NCBI RefSeq assembly: GCF_000379765.1
Contig: NZ_KB903457.1
Location: 1 to 38,619, forward strand
Origin: Flexithrix dorotheae DSM 6795
GTDB taxonomy: Bacteria; Bacteroidota; Bacteroidia; Cytophagales; Flammeovirgaceae
Length of the DNA: 38,619 nt
Direction: 5' to 3'
Positions 15,310 through 23,734 of the stretch are shown piece after piece. The notes beneath the pieces are model-generated. The model did not search any database, was not told the origin of the DNA, and saw only the letters and a program-made list of their open reading frames with translations. The position numbers were made by a program, and so were the translations under genes. Numbering within the stretch: position 1 is the stretch's first letter; each line of letters starts with the position of its first letter.

Positions 15310-16362
15310 TTAAAATTTAATGAGAAGCTTAATTTTAGTAGCACTGTCAAAAAATATTTCCTTTTTATGATCACTCCTGATTTTGCTGGGAAGTGATATA
15401 CTTCCTACCATGGGTACACTGACATTGATATTATCAAGACTTCCTTCCACAATATCATCCAATTCTGATTGAACCTCTTTAAAGGTTTCATTCATATCAG
15501 AATAGGTGATTCCCTCTACCCCAAGATGATCGCAAACCATAATGTTGATGGCAATTGTTCTTCCTGCTATTTCTATGCTGCTTATGGTGATATATACTTT
15601 ATCCGTTACCACAACTTTCCCTAGCATGATGGTACCTTTAGGAACCATCACACTTTCAGTTTTTAATTCAAAACTTTCCGTGTTTCTTAGGTAAATGAAT
15701 TGATCTTTGCCCACTGTAAATCTTTTATTTCCCACAAACTGGCCGTTTACAACTTGCTTTTCTAAGGTCAATTTTGGTTTTGTAGCACTTGATTTTTCTT
15801 TATGCAGTAAACTTCCAGACCTTTCCAAATGAAAACCTGCATAGGGATCTGGCTTTTTAGTTAATGAAGAAGCATTCGTGTTTTGATTCTGCAGATGAAA
15901 AACCATTTCCTGTTTTAAATTTTGTTGTACTTGGAGATGTTCCTTTGGTTTTTGAATTTCGGGGGTGGATGCTTTTTGGGGTTTGGGAATTTTTAAGATA
16001 CTATCTTTAGTGGGTGCTAATTCAACCTTTTCTTCTGGTTGATTGATATCATGAAATGCCATTACTTTTTCGCTAAGGCTGACCGCTTTTTTGTAATTTT
16101 CCTTTTGCTCAATAGTTTCTTGTACAAATTCCTTCCGGGTGTCCTCTTCCTCCCGAATGATATCTGCTCCAACAGGACTCTCCTCCGACTGGATATTGAT
16201 CGGAGTCACCATTTTTGGTGGGAGATTTTTATCTGGGTGAATTGAAAAAATCTGAGGACCGGTAAGTATATACCCATGCAAATAAATAAAAATGGGAATA
16301 GCAGCTATTATTCCCAATATAACCGGATCGAAACTCCTTAACTTTTGAAGTATTAACCTCAT
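15310..16362 (-). CDS. traM: Conjugative transfer protein TraM (VirB10-like)
   Basis: 350 residues. One N-terminal membrane helix (about 14-32, PVILGIIAAIPIFIYLHGYI) is followed by a long charged, Lys/Glu/Pro-rich periplasmic linker (about 50-210). The C-terminal beta domain (NGQFVGNKRFTVGKDQFIYL, then VPKGTIMLGKVVV and GRTIAINIMVCD) has the VirB10-like fold of CTnDOT TraM. It should span the envelope as part of the type IV secretion core with TraN. It overlaps traK by 4 bp and precedes traN by 11 bp. Confidence 0.9.
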   Translation of the reverse strand: MRLILQKLRSFDPVILGIIAAIPIFIYLHGYILTGPQIFSIHPDKNLPPKMVTPINIQSEESPVGADIIREEEDTRKEFVQETIEQKENYKKAVSLSEKVMAFHDINQPEEKVELAPTKDSILKIPKPQKASTPEIQKPKEHLQVQQNLKQEMVFHLQNQNTNASSLTKKPDPYAGFHLERSGSLLHKEKSSATKPKLTLEKQVVNGQFVGNKRFTVGKDQFIYLRNTESFELKTESVMVPKGTIMLGKVVVTDKVYITISSIEIAGRTIAINIMVCDHLGVEGITYSDMNETFKEVQSELDDIVEGSLDNINVSVPMVGSISLPSKIRSDHKKEIFFDSATKIKLLIKF

Positions 16363-17006
16363 GGCTCAACCGGTTTACTTTCCACCACAAAATTCCGGAT
16401 GATTAATCCCATTTTATTTTTATCCGACCGGAAACTTAGAGGACTGACTACCGCAGCGGCATTAAAAATAGTTACAGTTTGCCTGCTATAATCAAATGAT
16501 TTTTTAAAAATCTGCTTTCCGTAAAACTGAACTACAATTTCATTTTCCTCATTAAAATGACTTTTTATACTGTCCATTTCAACATCTACTAACACATTGT
16601 TTTCTACCCAGGTATAGTAAAGGGGGACATTGGTTTCTGGCTGTTTGTCCTGGTAATAAAAATTATAGTACTGCTCATAAATATGAGGTTCCGCCCAATT
16701 TTGGGCTTTATTCAAATTGCTTTCATAAGTAGCCGGTTCGAAGGTAAACATGGCTTTAATAAATGCTTCGGTGTGCATTTCTGCATTGTAGTCCAGATAG
16801 GGATTTGAAAATGATTTCTCTACCTCAATTACCTGCCCCGGAAGGGAAACCCATGAAGTAGCCTGGGAGAGGTATAAACTGCCAATGTTGGTGAGTACCA
16901 AAACAATTACCAGAATAACTAAAAGAGCATTTTGAGCTTTCAATATTTGAACAGCTCTGTAATAGCTATTCAATCCATGATTTTGGTTTGATTCTTTAAC
17001 CTTCAT
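16359..17006 (-). CDS. traK: Conjugative transfer protein TraK (VirB8-like)
   Basis: 215 residues. A short cytoplasmic tail is followed by one membrane helix (about 27-45, NALLVILVIVLVLTNIGSLYL) and a periplasmic NTF2-like domain with repeated aromatic pairs (YEQYYNFYYQ). This is the layout of TraK of CTnDOT-type elements and of VirB8. It is an inner-membrane scaffold part of the type IV secretion system. It lies 27 bp after traJ and overlaps traM by 4 bp. Confidence 0.9.
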   Translation of the reverse strand: MKVKESNQNHGLNSYYRAVQILKAQNALLVILVIVLVLTNIGSLYLSQATSWVSLPGQVIEVEKSFSNPYLDYNAEMHTEAFIKAMFTFEPATYESNLNKAQNWAEPHIYEQYYNFYYQDKQPETNVPLYYTWVENNVLVDVEMDSIKSHFNEENEIVVQFYGKQIFKKSFDYSRQTVTIFNAAAVVSPLSFRSDKNKMGLIIRNFVVESKPVEP

Positions 17007-17033
17007 AAGAAATTTTTTTAGTAAAAAAGTGGG

Positions 17034-18224
17034 TTATTCTGTCAATGTTTTCCTTAAAATGGCGATGTCATCAGCCATCCTTTCCATTGCTGTTGGTTTC
17101 TTTTGGGGTTTAAAAAAATCCACTGCATTTTTTGCCCCTTTAAATATTTTTGAGGTGGTTTGGGCTGTAGCAGGCATCCATTTCCCAAATTTATCCTTTA
17201 GTTTTCCACTGGCTTGTGAAGTAGTTAAAATCCCAAAAGCACCACCCACAAAAGCTCCAACAGCAGGTATGGCACTTAAAGCGGTTTTGCTGGCAGTCTG
17301 CAACATCCCTACTCCACTGGCTTCTCTTCCTATAATTTTCCCTGCAAATGAACCAATGGCGCCATACGTAATAATGGAAAGCAGCGGGATGACCCAATCC
17401 GCTACTGAAGCGTCAGCACTCAGACTGGCTCTGAAAGAAATATATCCTAAAATCCAATCCACTATAAGGAAAACAATGGCCCATAAGCAAAGCGAAATAT
17501 TCTCTTGCACCCATCTTAAAATATTGCTGCGGAACATGGGTAGGATGGCAAACATGGCTACAAACTGCCCAATAATAATGTCCAGATAAAGTAACATTTT
17601 GAAAATCAACCCAAACAAATATTCTATCCCCTGACGGAGCATATTAATTAAAAATACCAGTCCGTGATGAATGAATTCTGAAAGGCTTAATCCTCCCATG
17701 AGGGAAAAAGTGCTGTTGTCCTTTTCTATACCTAAAGCAATATCCACCTCCTCATGGAGATTAGGAGATAATTTTTCGATAATCTCAGCTTCATTTTTAA
17801 CTATTCTGATCACCGACATTTTTGTCTGGAAGGAAGCTTCATTCCAATGGGCTTCATTTTTTTCATTCAGGTAATTGTTGTCTTTCAAAAGCCTTTCCCA
17901 TTGGTTCAATTCTCCTGTATACATTTGCTGGACTACATCCACTTCTCTGAGGCGTGTTTCAATTTCTGAAATGAAGAATATGGGAACAAGGCACAATGTA
18001 TCGAAAGTGAAAAATACGAGTATGGGGAATACCAGCTTTCTTAGGATGCCAAAGAAAATATCACTACCGGAATAACTCATCTCCTGGTTTTCTTTTTCCA
18101 CCAATTCATTGTAGGCATGCAAAGCCACCGCAATTAAAATAAAAATAAGGGCGTAAGGCATTAAATAGGATTTCAGAATCCCAGTAATTTCCGCAAATGC
18201 CATGATGTCATCAGGTTCAAACAT
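17034..18224 (-). CDS. traJ: Conjugative transfer protein TraJ (VirB6-like polytopic membrane protein)
   Basis: 396 residues with several membrane helices: about 15-40, 60-85 and a cluster around 185-300, including LIFKMLLYLDIIIGQFVAMFAIL and LCLWAIVFLIVDWILGYISF. The end is a hydrophilic tail with a predicted coiled region (MERMADDIAILRKTLTE). This matches TraJ/VirB6, the polytopic channel component. It overlaps traG by 8 bp. The glycine- and alanine-rich region at about 290-345 is typical of this family. Confidence 0.87.
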   Translation of the reverse strand: MFEPDDIMAFAEITGILKSYLMPYALIFILIAVALHAYNELVEKENQEMSYSGSDIFFGILRKLVFPILVFFTFDTLCLVPIFFISEIETRLREVDVVQQMYTGELNQWERLLKDNNYLNEKNEAHWNEASFQTKMSVIRIVKNEAEIIEKLSPNLHEEVDIALGIEKDNSTFSLMGGLSLSEFIHHGLVFLINMLRQGIEYLFGLIFKMLLYLDIIIGQFVAMFAILPMFRSNILRWVQENISLCLWAIVFLIVDWILGYISFRASLSADASVADWVIPLLSIITYGAIGSFAGKIIGREASGVGMLQTASKTALSAIPAVGAFVGGAFGILTTSQASGKLKDKFGKWMPATAQTTSKIFKGAKNAVDFFKPQKKPTAMERMADDIAILRKTLTE

Positions 18225-20733
18225 TTTCTTCTTCTTTTATTTGTTCAATAGCATATTCCATATTTTCAGTTTCTTCGAAGTAAGCCATCAATTTTTGATT
18301 AATCCGAGCCATTTTATGGTCATAGTCTGTATTCAGTGCCAGAAAAAATTCTTTGGAAAGTTGTAAGCGAAAGTTGAATACAAAATCATTGATTTTAAGC
18401 ACCCCTTCCCGCCATGCCCCTGAGTTATCAATGGCTTTTACTTTTCTGATGGTCTGGTTGGTGAATCCAAGGTAGCTTTTCAGATGTCGTGTAGTTTCTT
18501 CAGTAAATTGCTGTTCCAGTAAAATGAGGGTGTCTGTATTTCCGGCAATTCTATTAGCTACACCAGTAGCATGGAGTTTATCAAATGTCTGGTCGGCAAA
18601 GCATATCCCCGCATGGTGTTTCCGGGCTGTTTGAAATAATCCGGCTGTGACCTCCACCATGAAATCCTTCAAAATGAAAGTCCCTTCATCCACTATAAAA
18701 TATTTGAGTACGCCTTTTAGTTTGGGAGATTTGAATTTGGCATTCACCAGTTTGGAAATACAAATGGCTACTATTCGGAATAAAAAAGGATCTTCCTGAA
18801 TTTTATCCAATTCAAAAACAGTAAACCGCTCACCGGAAATATCAAAATTGTCCGCTGCATTAAATAAGCCTTCATAAATTCCTCCCTTGTAAAATTTCTT
18901 AAAAGCGATCATCACTTTCTCAAAGGGAAATTGCTGCCGGATGCCATCATAATTTTTGTTCTGCTGTTCATTTGCAAATACCTTTTCCTGAAATTCCTGA
19001 AGAAACTCATAGAAGGAATTGAAATTAACCTGTTGGATTTTACCTACATTGATTTGGGTATAATATTCCTTTAGGATTTCATCCACAAGAATATCTTTGA
19101 TGGTATTAATTTCTTCCTTTCCGAATCGGTCATAGATGGCAGAAATAAGTAGCGGAACAAGGAAATCCAATTCTTCCTTGGAGTAGATAAATGCTCCCTT
19201 ATCATCTTTGCTGAGTAAAAATGGATTAAAAGCAAGTGGCGCTTCCGGGGTATAGATATATAATTTCCCCTTGAGAAATTTTACCAGTTTCCCAAAGCTA
19301 TTGCCTTTATCCAGCAAAACAATGTGCCCTTGAGTATTCCATACATGGCGAATAAAATAGCCCATGAAGTTGGATTTTCCAGAACCAGTTTTCCCAAAAA
19401 TCAACATATTGAGATTGGTCTTTTTCACTTCTACTCCTCCAAACTCAGCTGTTTTATTGAGTAAATCCATGTAAGTGGGTTTACCGGTTTTAGTAGATAC
19501 CAATAACCCTTTAGGACTGAAAATCCCATTGGTTTCAAATGGGAAAAGGCAGCAAACCTGCCCAAGTTTACCCAACAATTGCCTTGGTAATTCGTAACCA
19601 TTTCCCGCCATGTTTCCGGTAAAAGTTTCCAGATTATTAAAATTCTCGGCAATCACTGAAAAATTCATTCGATCAAACCCCCTAATGGCTAAATCCTTAT
19701 TTTTAACCAGTTCAGCTTCGGTATTCCCCATCACCATTACATTCAGGGCATAGGTTACATACCTTTCATTTGGATCATTTTCCACACTTTCCATGAAACC
19801 ATTCAGGAAAAGGGCTTTTTCCCGATTGCGATCAAAATGTGCCCCAAGACTATTCAGACTATGACTGTGTTTTTTGAGTTTTTTCCCAAAGGCTGCCTGG
19901 TCATGGACAATAATGGAAAGATTGGTTATATGAGGGCAATTTAAACCAAGGGTAATGGGAGTAACAAATGAAGCTGGCAAATTGAATTGTTTCCCTGAAT
20001 TTTGGGTAAAATCAATGGTAAAATTTGGATAAACCACTTCTTGTAAATCCACATCCGGATTTTGAAACAGGGATAAAAATGAAAAGTGTTTTTGTCCAAC
20101 CCTCAGGCTTCCCCCAGTATCATGGATATTTCCCCATTTCGGTTTTCCAAAGAAATCTGTAGTAACATAGGCTCGGGTATAATCCAGCCAATCGTTTTCA
20201 GATAAGGACCTGGCTTTAACAGCTCCTCCCTCAGTCAATGATTTTCCAAATTGCTTTACTAATTTTTGGTATTCTTCAATGTTGGGCAAATTTATCCGGG
20301 TGCTTTTCTTTCGGTGCTCTAATCTCCTGAACCCTTCATCATGATAAAGCACAAAATCGCTAACGGAATAACTTTGGGGAAATGCAATAAAAAGGAAACT
20401 ACGATGGGCTGTTTCTTCATTTTGTTCATGCATTTTTAGGGCTGATTGATCCAAATAGTCTTCTCCTTCTGCATTCAAGGTGGTTTTCTGAGGGATATAA
20501 ATATTTTGGAATTGTACACAGGTACCTGGGGGCAATCCTTTTAAAAAAAACTTTATAGGATGGTGGATTTTGGAAAGTATTACCTCCTCTTCCAGATAGA
20601 AAATTCCTGGAAAAATCAATTCCATCCCTAAGGTGATGTAGCCACTTTTCAGCATACAAAAGCCATCACCAATGATGTCAATGGGTTGTACTTTTTCAAA
20701 ATTGATGGTTTTATTTTTCTTCCAGAAAATCAT
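18217..20733 (-). CDS. traG: Conjugation ATPase TraG (VirB4-like)
   Basis: 838 residues, the usual size of TraG in Bacteroidota conjugative elements. Walker A is GKTGSGKS at 447-454 and Walker B is YFIVDEGTFIL near 695. The N-terminal half (about 1-400) is the VirB4-type membrane-proximal domain. It powers pilus assembly and substrate export at the inner membrane. It is the largest transfer gene and overlaps traF by 23 bp at its start and traJ by 8 bp at its end. It should not be confused with the VirD4 coupling protein, which is not present in this window. Confidence 0.95.
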   Translation of the reverse strand: MIFWKKNKTINFEKVQPIDIIGDGFCMLKSGYITLGMELIFPGIFYLEEEVILSKIHHPIKFFLKGLPPGTCVQFQNIYIPQKTTLNAEGEDYLDQSALKMHEQNEETAHRSFLFIAFPQSYSVSDFVLYHDEGFRRLEHRKKSTRINLPNIEEYQKLVKQFGKSLTEGGAVKARSLSENDWLDYTRAYVTTDFFGKPKWGNIHDTGGSLRVGQKHFSFLSLFQNPDVDLQEVVYPNFTIDFTQNSGKQFNLPASFVTPITLGLNCPHITNLSIIVHDQAAFGKKLKKHSHSLNSLGAHFDRNREKALFLNGFMESVENDPNERYVTYALNVMVMGNTEAELVKNKDLAIRGFDRMNFSVIAENFNNLETFTGNMAGNGYELPRQLLGKLGQVCCLFPFETNGIFSPKGLLVSTKTGKPTYMDLLNKTAEFGGVEVKKTNLNMLIFGKTGSGKSNFMGYFIRHVWNTQGHIVLLDKGNSFGKLVKFLKGKLYIYTPEAPLAFNPFLLSKDDKGAFIYSKEELDFLVPLLISAIYDRFGKEEINTIKDILVDEILKEYYTQINVGKIQQVNFNSFYEFLQEFQEKVFANEQQNKNYDGIRQQFPFEKVMIAFKKFYKGGIYEGLFNAADNFDISGERFTVFELDKIQEDPFLFRIVAICISKLVNAKFKSPKLKGVLKYFIVDEGTFILKDFMVEVTAGLFQTARKHHAGICFADQTFDKLHATGVANRIAGNTDTLILLEQQFTEETTRHLKSYLGFTNQTIRKVKAIDNSGAWREGVLKINDFVFNFRLQLSKEFFLALNTDYDHKMARINQKLMAYFEETENMEYAIEQIKEEENV

Positions 20734-21064
20734 AATTCAGTCGCTTTTGCTCAAAAAGTTGTGGCATAATTTCGTAGTTTCTACAATTCCCCTTTCCCTG
20801 AAAGATCTTCCTGTAAAAGGCTGCCAGTATCACCGGGTCTTGTTCATAAGCTTTTACTGCGAGAAAAAAGAGCAGAAAGGGAATTCCGGTGAGAAACAAC
20901 ACATGCCCTATGATGGAAAAAAAATCTGTCCAGTCAGTAAGTAAAATGGTGATGATGATCAAAATTCCTGAGGCATAAAAAAGTCCCCAGCATTTCCGAA
21001 TAGGTACACCCTGAATGGTGCCATGTAGGCTCAAATAAGAAGTGGATCGATAAACATTTATCAT
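20711..21064 (-). CDS. traF: Conjugative transfer protein TraF (VirB3-like, DUF4133)
   Basis: 117 residues. Two closely spaced membrane helices (about 27-42, WGLFYASGILIIITILL, and 50-70, IGHVLFLTGIPFLLFFLAV) are followed by a cytoplasmic tail, the layout of VirB3/TraF partners of the VirB4 ATPase. It sits directly before traG, overlapping it by 23 bp, where TraF belongs. The identification is mostly by size, topology and position. Confidence 0.78.
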   Translation of the reverse strand: MINVYRSTSYLSLHGTIQGVPIRKCWGLFYASGILIIITILLTDWTDFFSIIGHVLFLTGIPFLLFFLAVKAYEQDPVILAAFYRKIFQGKGNCRNYEIMPQLFEQKRLNYDFLEEK

Positions 21065-21073
21065 ATACTGAAT

Positions 21074-22009
21074 CTAAATCATGCTTGCGATAATTACTTT
21101 TAATAAGGTATAGCCCACCAATAGCTCGAATACTGTTTTAATTAATCCAAATGTATTTCCCCACCCTTTTGATCTTTGGATGTAAACCGAAACAGAAGCC
21201 ACAATCATGATGAAGAGGATATCAATGTAATTGATGATCAGTTTGAAAAAGGCTTTGTATGGAGAGTTGGAAATGGCTTTCTCTATTCCTTTTCCTATTG
21301 ATGAAAAATATTGTTTTTTCTGTTTAGCAGTAAGTTGGGGTTGAGGGGAAAGAAAACTTTTAGCCGGGTTCGGATTAAAAGGAGGAAGACCCATATTCAC
21401 CAATTCATAGCGGAAAGCAATCCCCTTTTTCAATGCGTTAATTTTCTCCTGCAATGCCTGTAATTCTTTGATTGCCTCCTCCATTTTCTGATCGCTTTCC
21501 TGTAATTTTTCCAATCGCAAAAGTCTGCTGATTTCATCTTCCGTATCCGTAGCAGCCCTAAAAATGTCATTTGAAGCATCAGTTAATTTTCTCACTTTGC
21601 TTAAGGAATAATTCAGGCTTGCTACAGTTTCTTTGGGTAATTTTTCCTCCTGAAATAATTCATCCATAGCCGATTTTGTACCTTCAAATAACTTTTTGGT
21701 CACCTTTAGTCGATTTTCCCATTCATGGTAAACCTTGCTTGCCTTAACAATATCACCAAGCGTACTTCTCAACTCTTTTGAATTTTTCAGAATTTCATTC
21801 TGAGCGTTAAGCGCTTCCAGGCTTCCGGTAATGTCTCCGGACATAGCAGTAAGCACGACCTTGGTAGCTACTGAGGTTTGTTTTTCAATGGCCTGCATTT
21901 TTACAGACATAGTACTCAGCTTATTACCCACCACATCCACCACCGCCATTTGGGAAAATGATTCGGTAAAGAAGGTCCACAAGAGCAATATAAAAATCAA
22001 CCTTTTCAT
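21074..22009 (-). CDS. Secreted coiled-coil membrane protein of the transfer operon (VirB5/TraI-like)
   Basis: 311 residues. A signal peptide (MKRLIFILLLWTFFTESFSQ) leads into a long helical, coiled-coil-rich region (about 25-200; KLQESDQKMEEAIKELQALQ is clear). A Pro-rich hinge follows (PPFNPNPAKSF). The C-terminus has two membrane segments (about 255-275 and 288-308). CTnDOT TraI is likewise a signal-peptide coiled-coil protein and is considered VirB5-like, but here the gene lies between traE and traF, not after traG. The C-terminal membrane segments are not typical of VirB5. The role is therefore inferred. Confidence 0.65.
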   Translation of the reverse strand: MKRLIFILLLWTFFTESFSQMAVVDVVGNKLSTMSVKMQAIEKQTSVATKVVLTAMSGDITGSLEALNAQNEILKNSKELRSTLGDIVKASKVYHEWENRLKVTKKLFEGTKSAMDELFQEEKLPKETVASLNYSLSKVRKLTDASNDIFRAATDTEDEISRLLRLEKLQESDQKMEEAIKELQALQEKINALKKGIAFRYELVNMGLPPFNPNPAKSFLSPQPQLTAKQKKQYFSSIGKGIEKAISNSPYKAFFKLIINYIDILFIMIVASVSVYIQRSKGWGNTFGLIKTVFELLVGYTLLKVIIASMI

Positions 22010-22022
22010 GAGGGAATATTTT

Positions 22023-22364
22023 CTAACTTACCAATTGTAAAGCCACTACCCGAATCAAAATGTAACCACCAATGGCACCAAGTTTTGTCATAGCGAAGGA
22101 GAGTAAATTGAAACTTTCTCCATCTTCAGAATCTGATCTTTTCGAAGCTCTCCAGGAAATTACGGCCCAGCCTCCTATCACCATGGCCAGGGCAATATCC
22201 ATATAGCCAAAGAAAATTTCCAGACCTTCTTTTGTGGTGGATTTGGCCTCCTTTTGAGATTGGGAAAGTTTGTCCAAAATGTCCTGGGCCTGTAGGGTAT
22301 TTGAAATTAATATAGCCATTAGTAGAAAGAACAAACGAGTGAGGTTTTCAATAATCTTTTTCAT
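22023..22364 (-). CDS. traE: TraE-like protein (VirB2-like pilin subunit candidate, DUF4134-type)
   Basis: 113 residues. An N-terminal signal or membrane helix (about 9-27, TRLFFLLMAILISNTLQA) and two further hydrophobic segments (about 53-70, DIALAMVIGGWAVISW, and 90-108, KLGAIGGYILIRVVALQLV) give the small two-helix hairpin layout of TraE/VirB2 pilin proteins. It lies upstream of the transfer ATPase genes, 13 bp before the coiled-coil gene. It probably forms the conjugative pilus or the channel fibre. Confidence 0.7.
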   Translation of the reverse strand: MKKIIENLTRLFFLLMAILISNTLQAQDILDKLSQSQKEAKSTTKEGLEIFFGYMDIALAMVIGGWAVISWRASKRSDSEDGESFNLLSFAMTKLGAIGGYILIRVVALQLVS

Positions 22365-22416
22365 GAATCAATTAGTTTATAGTCAATATTTACCTTCAAT
22401 TTTTTTATAAAAATGC

Positions 22417-23016
22417 TTAGAACATGATATAGCGCAATCCTAAACCCCAAAACCATCGGCCATATCCGAGGATGTATTTTTGCTCGAAGCTGGTCAGCAA
22501 AAGCAATCGCTCACTGACCATAAATTCCGCTTCGGCTCCCAGCGTGGCCCCATAATTCAATTTATTATTCAATTCTTCCAGACCGGGGTAATCATCATGC
22601 ACCATGGAAAACCCTCCCATTAGATTGAGGAATAGCTTCTCCCGAAATTTTACCAGATTATAAATGGGTTGAACCTGGAAATAATATCCTTCATAAGGTA
22701 TGGAATATGGAGCGCCATATTCGTATCCTAAACCCACCTTTAGTCCGATATTCTTTTTGAAAAAGTATTGGTAATCGGTGGTAAACATTTTTGTTTCTTC
22801 CCCAATCAGGAAATTCACATCAAACCCCTTTGTGCCTGTAGAATGTGCCAAATCAAGGTTAAATCCCGATTGGTGATCATATGATTTTACCCTTTTCTTA
22901 ATTTTATTTTCCTTAAACCTCACCACCTTTCTTTTGGGCGGCTTGTATCCCTGAGCATAGCTCAGGCTATAACTTAGGGTCATTAAAGCGATTAATAAAA
23001 AGTAGATTTGTCTCAT
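22417..23016 (-). CDS. traO: Conjugative transfer protein TraO-like outer-membrane beta-barrel
   Basis: 199 residues from the ATG at 23016, which starts right at a signal peptide (MRQIYFLLIALMTLSYSLSYAQ). The longer frame from 23043 adds nine residues before the signal and overlaps the upstream gene, so it was not chosen. The rest is a beta-barrel with alternating strands (GLKVGLGYEYGAPYSIPYEG, then LLTSFEQKYILGYG) and a C-terminal aromatic end (LRYIMF) as in outer-membrane proteins. It matches TraO of Bacteroidota elements in size and type. In CTnDOT traO follows traN; here it leads the apparatus genes. Confidence 0.75.
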   Translation of the reverse strand: MRQIYFLLIALMTLSYSLSYAQGYKPPKRKVVRFKENKIKKRVKSYDHQSGFNLDLAHSTGTKGFDVNFLIGEETKMFTTDYQYFFKKNIGLKVGLGYEYGAPYSIPYEGYYFQVQPIYNLVKFREKLFLNLMGGFSMVHDDYPGLEELNNKLNYGATLGAEAEFMVSERLLLLTSFEQKYILGYGRWFWGLGLRYIMF

Positions 23017-23032
23017 AATTTTAGCTTTTTGA

Positions 23033-23734
23033 TCAAAATTCAATTGTCACTACCTCCTTAATCTCCTCACCCCATTCCCCGTCATTATCCTGTACCTTTA
23101 GTTTGATTTCATATGGACCTTCCTTTTGGAAAATATATTCCACTGAAGCATTAGGAGTGTTAATTACATTGCCATCAATTTCAAATTGGTATCTGGTGAT
23201 TTGCCCTCCATATTTTTCGTCCTGATCAAAGGAATTTATGGCACTTACCTCAAAATGACCTGGCCTGATAATGCCTTTTTTAGCATAAGTGAAATTGGCT
23301 ATGGGAGGCAGGTTTTCATAAGCCCATAATTTTAGAATAATGCTTGATTTTGCTACAAAATGATCCATGGCTGTAATCGTGACTTTATGCTGTCCGAGCT
23401 TTTTAGGATTATAAATCACCTGATAATTTCCCAAAGCATTTTCCTTTTCTGTAAAGGAGACCACTTCCCCGTCAGGAGTATCGAAATAGAAATTACTCAA
23501 GTTGTCATCTTCAGCTTTAAAATCAAAAGTGTAGGTTTTGATGTTTGATTTTACCCCGATCTTTACACTGTCCTCAAGCGATTCATATTTCTGATTCGTA
23601 ATTGGATCAATGGTTTCCCCATTAATCAGAAAGGCTATTTTTGGGGAAGTATTCAGGTCAGCTGATTTTTCCCATCGGACTTCACAGCTGGAAAAGGACA
23701 AACCAATGATGAGGATATAAAGCGAGTTTTTCAT
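23033..23734 (-). CDS. PKD-domain lipoprotein in the transfer operon
   Basis: 233 residues. The N-terminus is a lipoprotein signal (MKNSLYILIIGLSFSSC) with the lipobox Cys at 17. After that come two Ig-like/PKD-type beta domains: about 25-130, and 130-232 with NLPPIANFTYAKKG and YQFEIDGNVINTPNASVEY followed by LKVQDNDGEWGEE, a clear PKD ending. It is presumably anchored in the outer membrane and may assist the neighbouring adhesin or the mating pair. Its ATG overlaps the end of the giant adhesin gene (ATGA). Function unknown. Confidence 0.82.
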   Translation of the reverse strand: MKNSLYILIIGLSFSSCEVRWEKSADLNTSPKIAFLINGETIDPITNQKYESLEDSVKIGVKSNIKTYTFDFKAEDDNLSNFYFDTPDGEVVSFTEKENALGNYQVIYNPKKLGQHKVTITAMDHFVAKSSIILKLWAYENLPPIANFTYAKKGIIRPGHFEVSAINSFDQDEKYGGQITRYQFEIDGNVINTPNASVEYIFQKEGPYEIKLKVQDNDGEWGEEIKEVVTIEF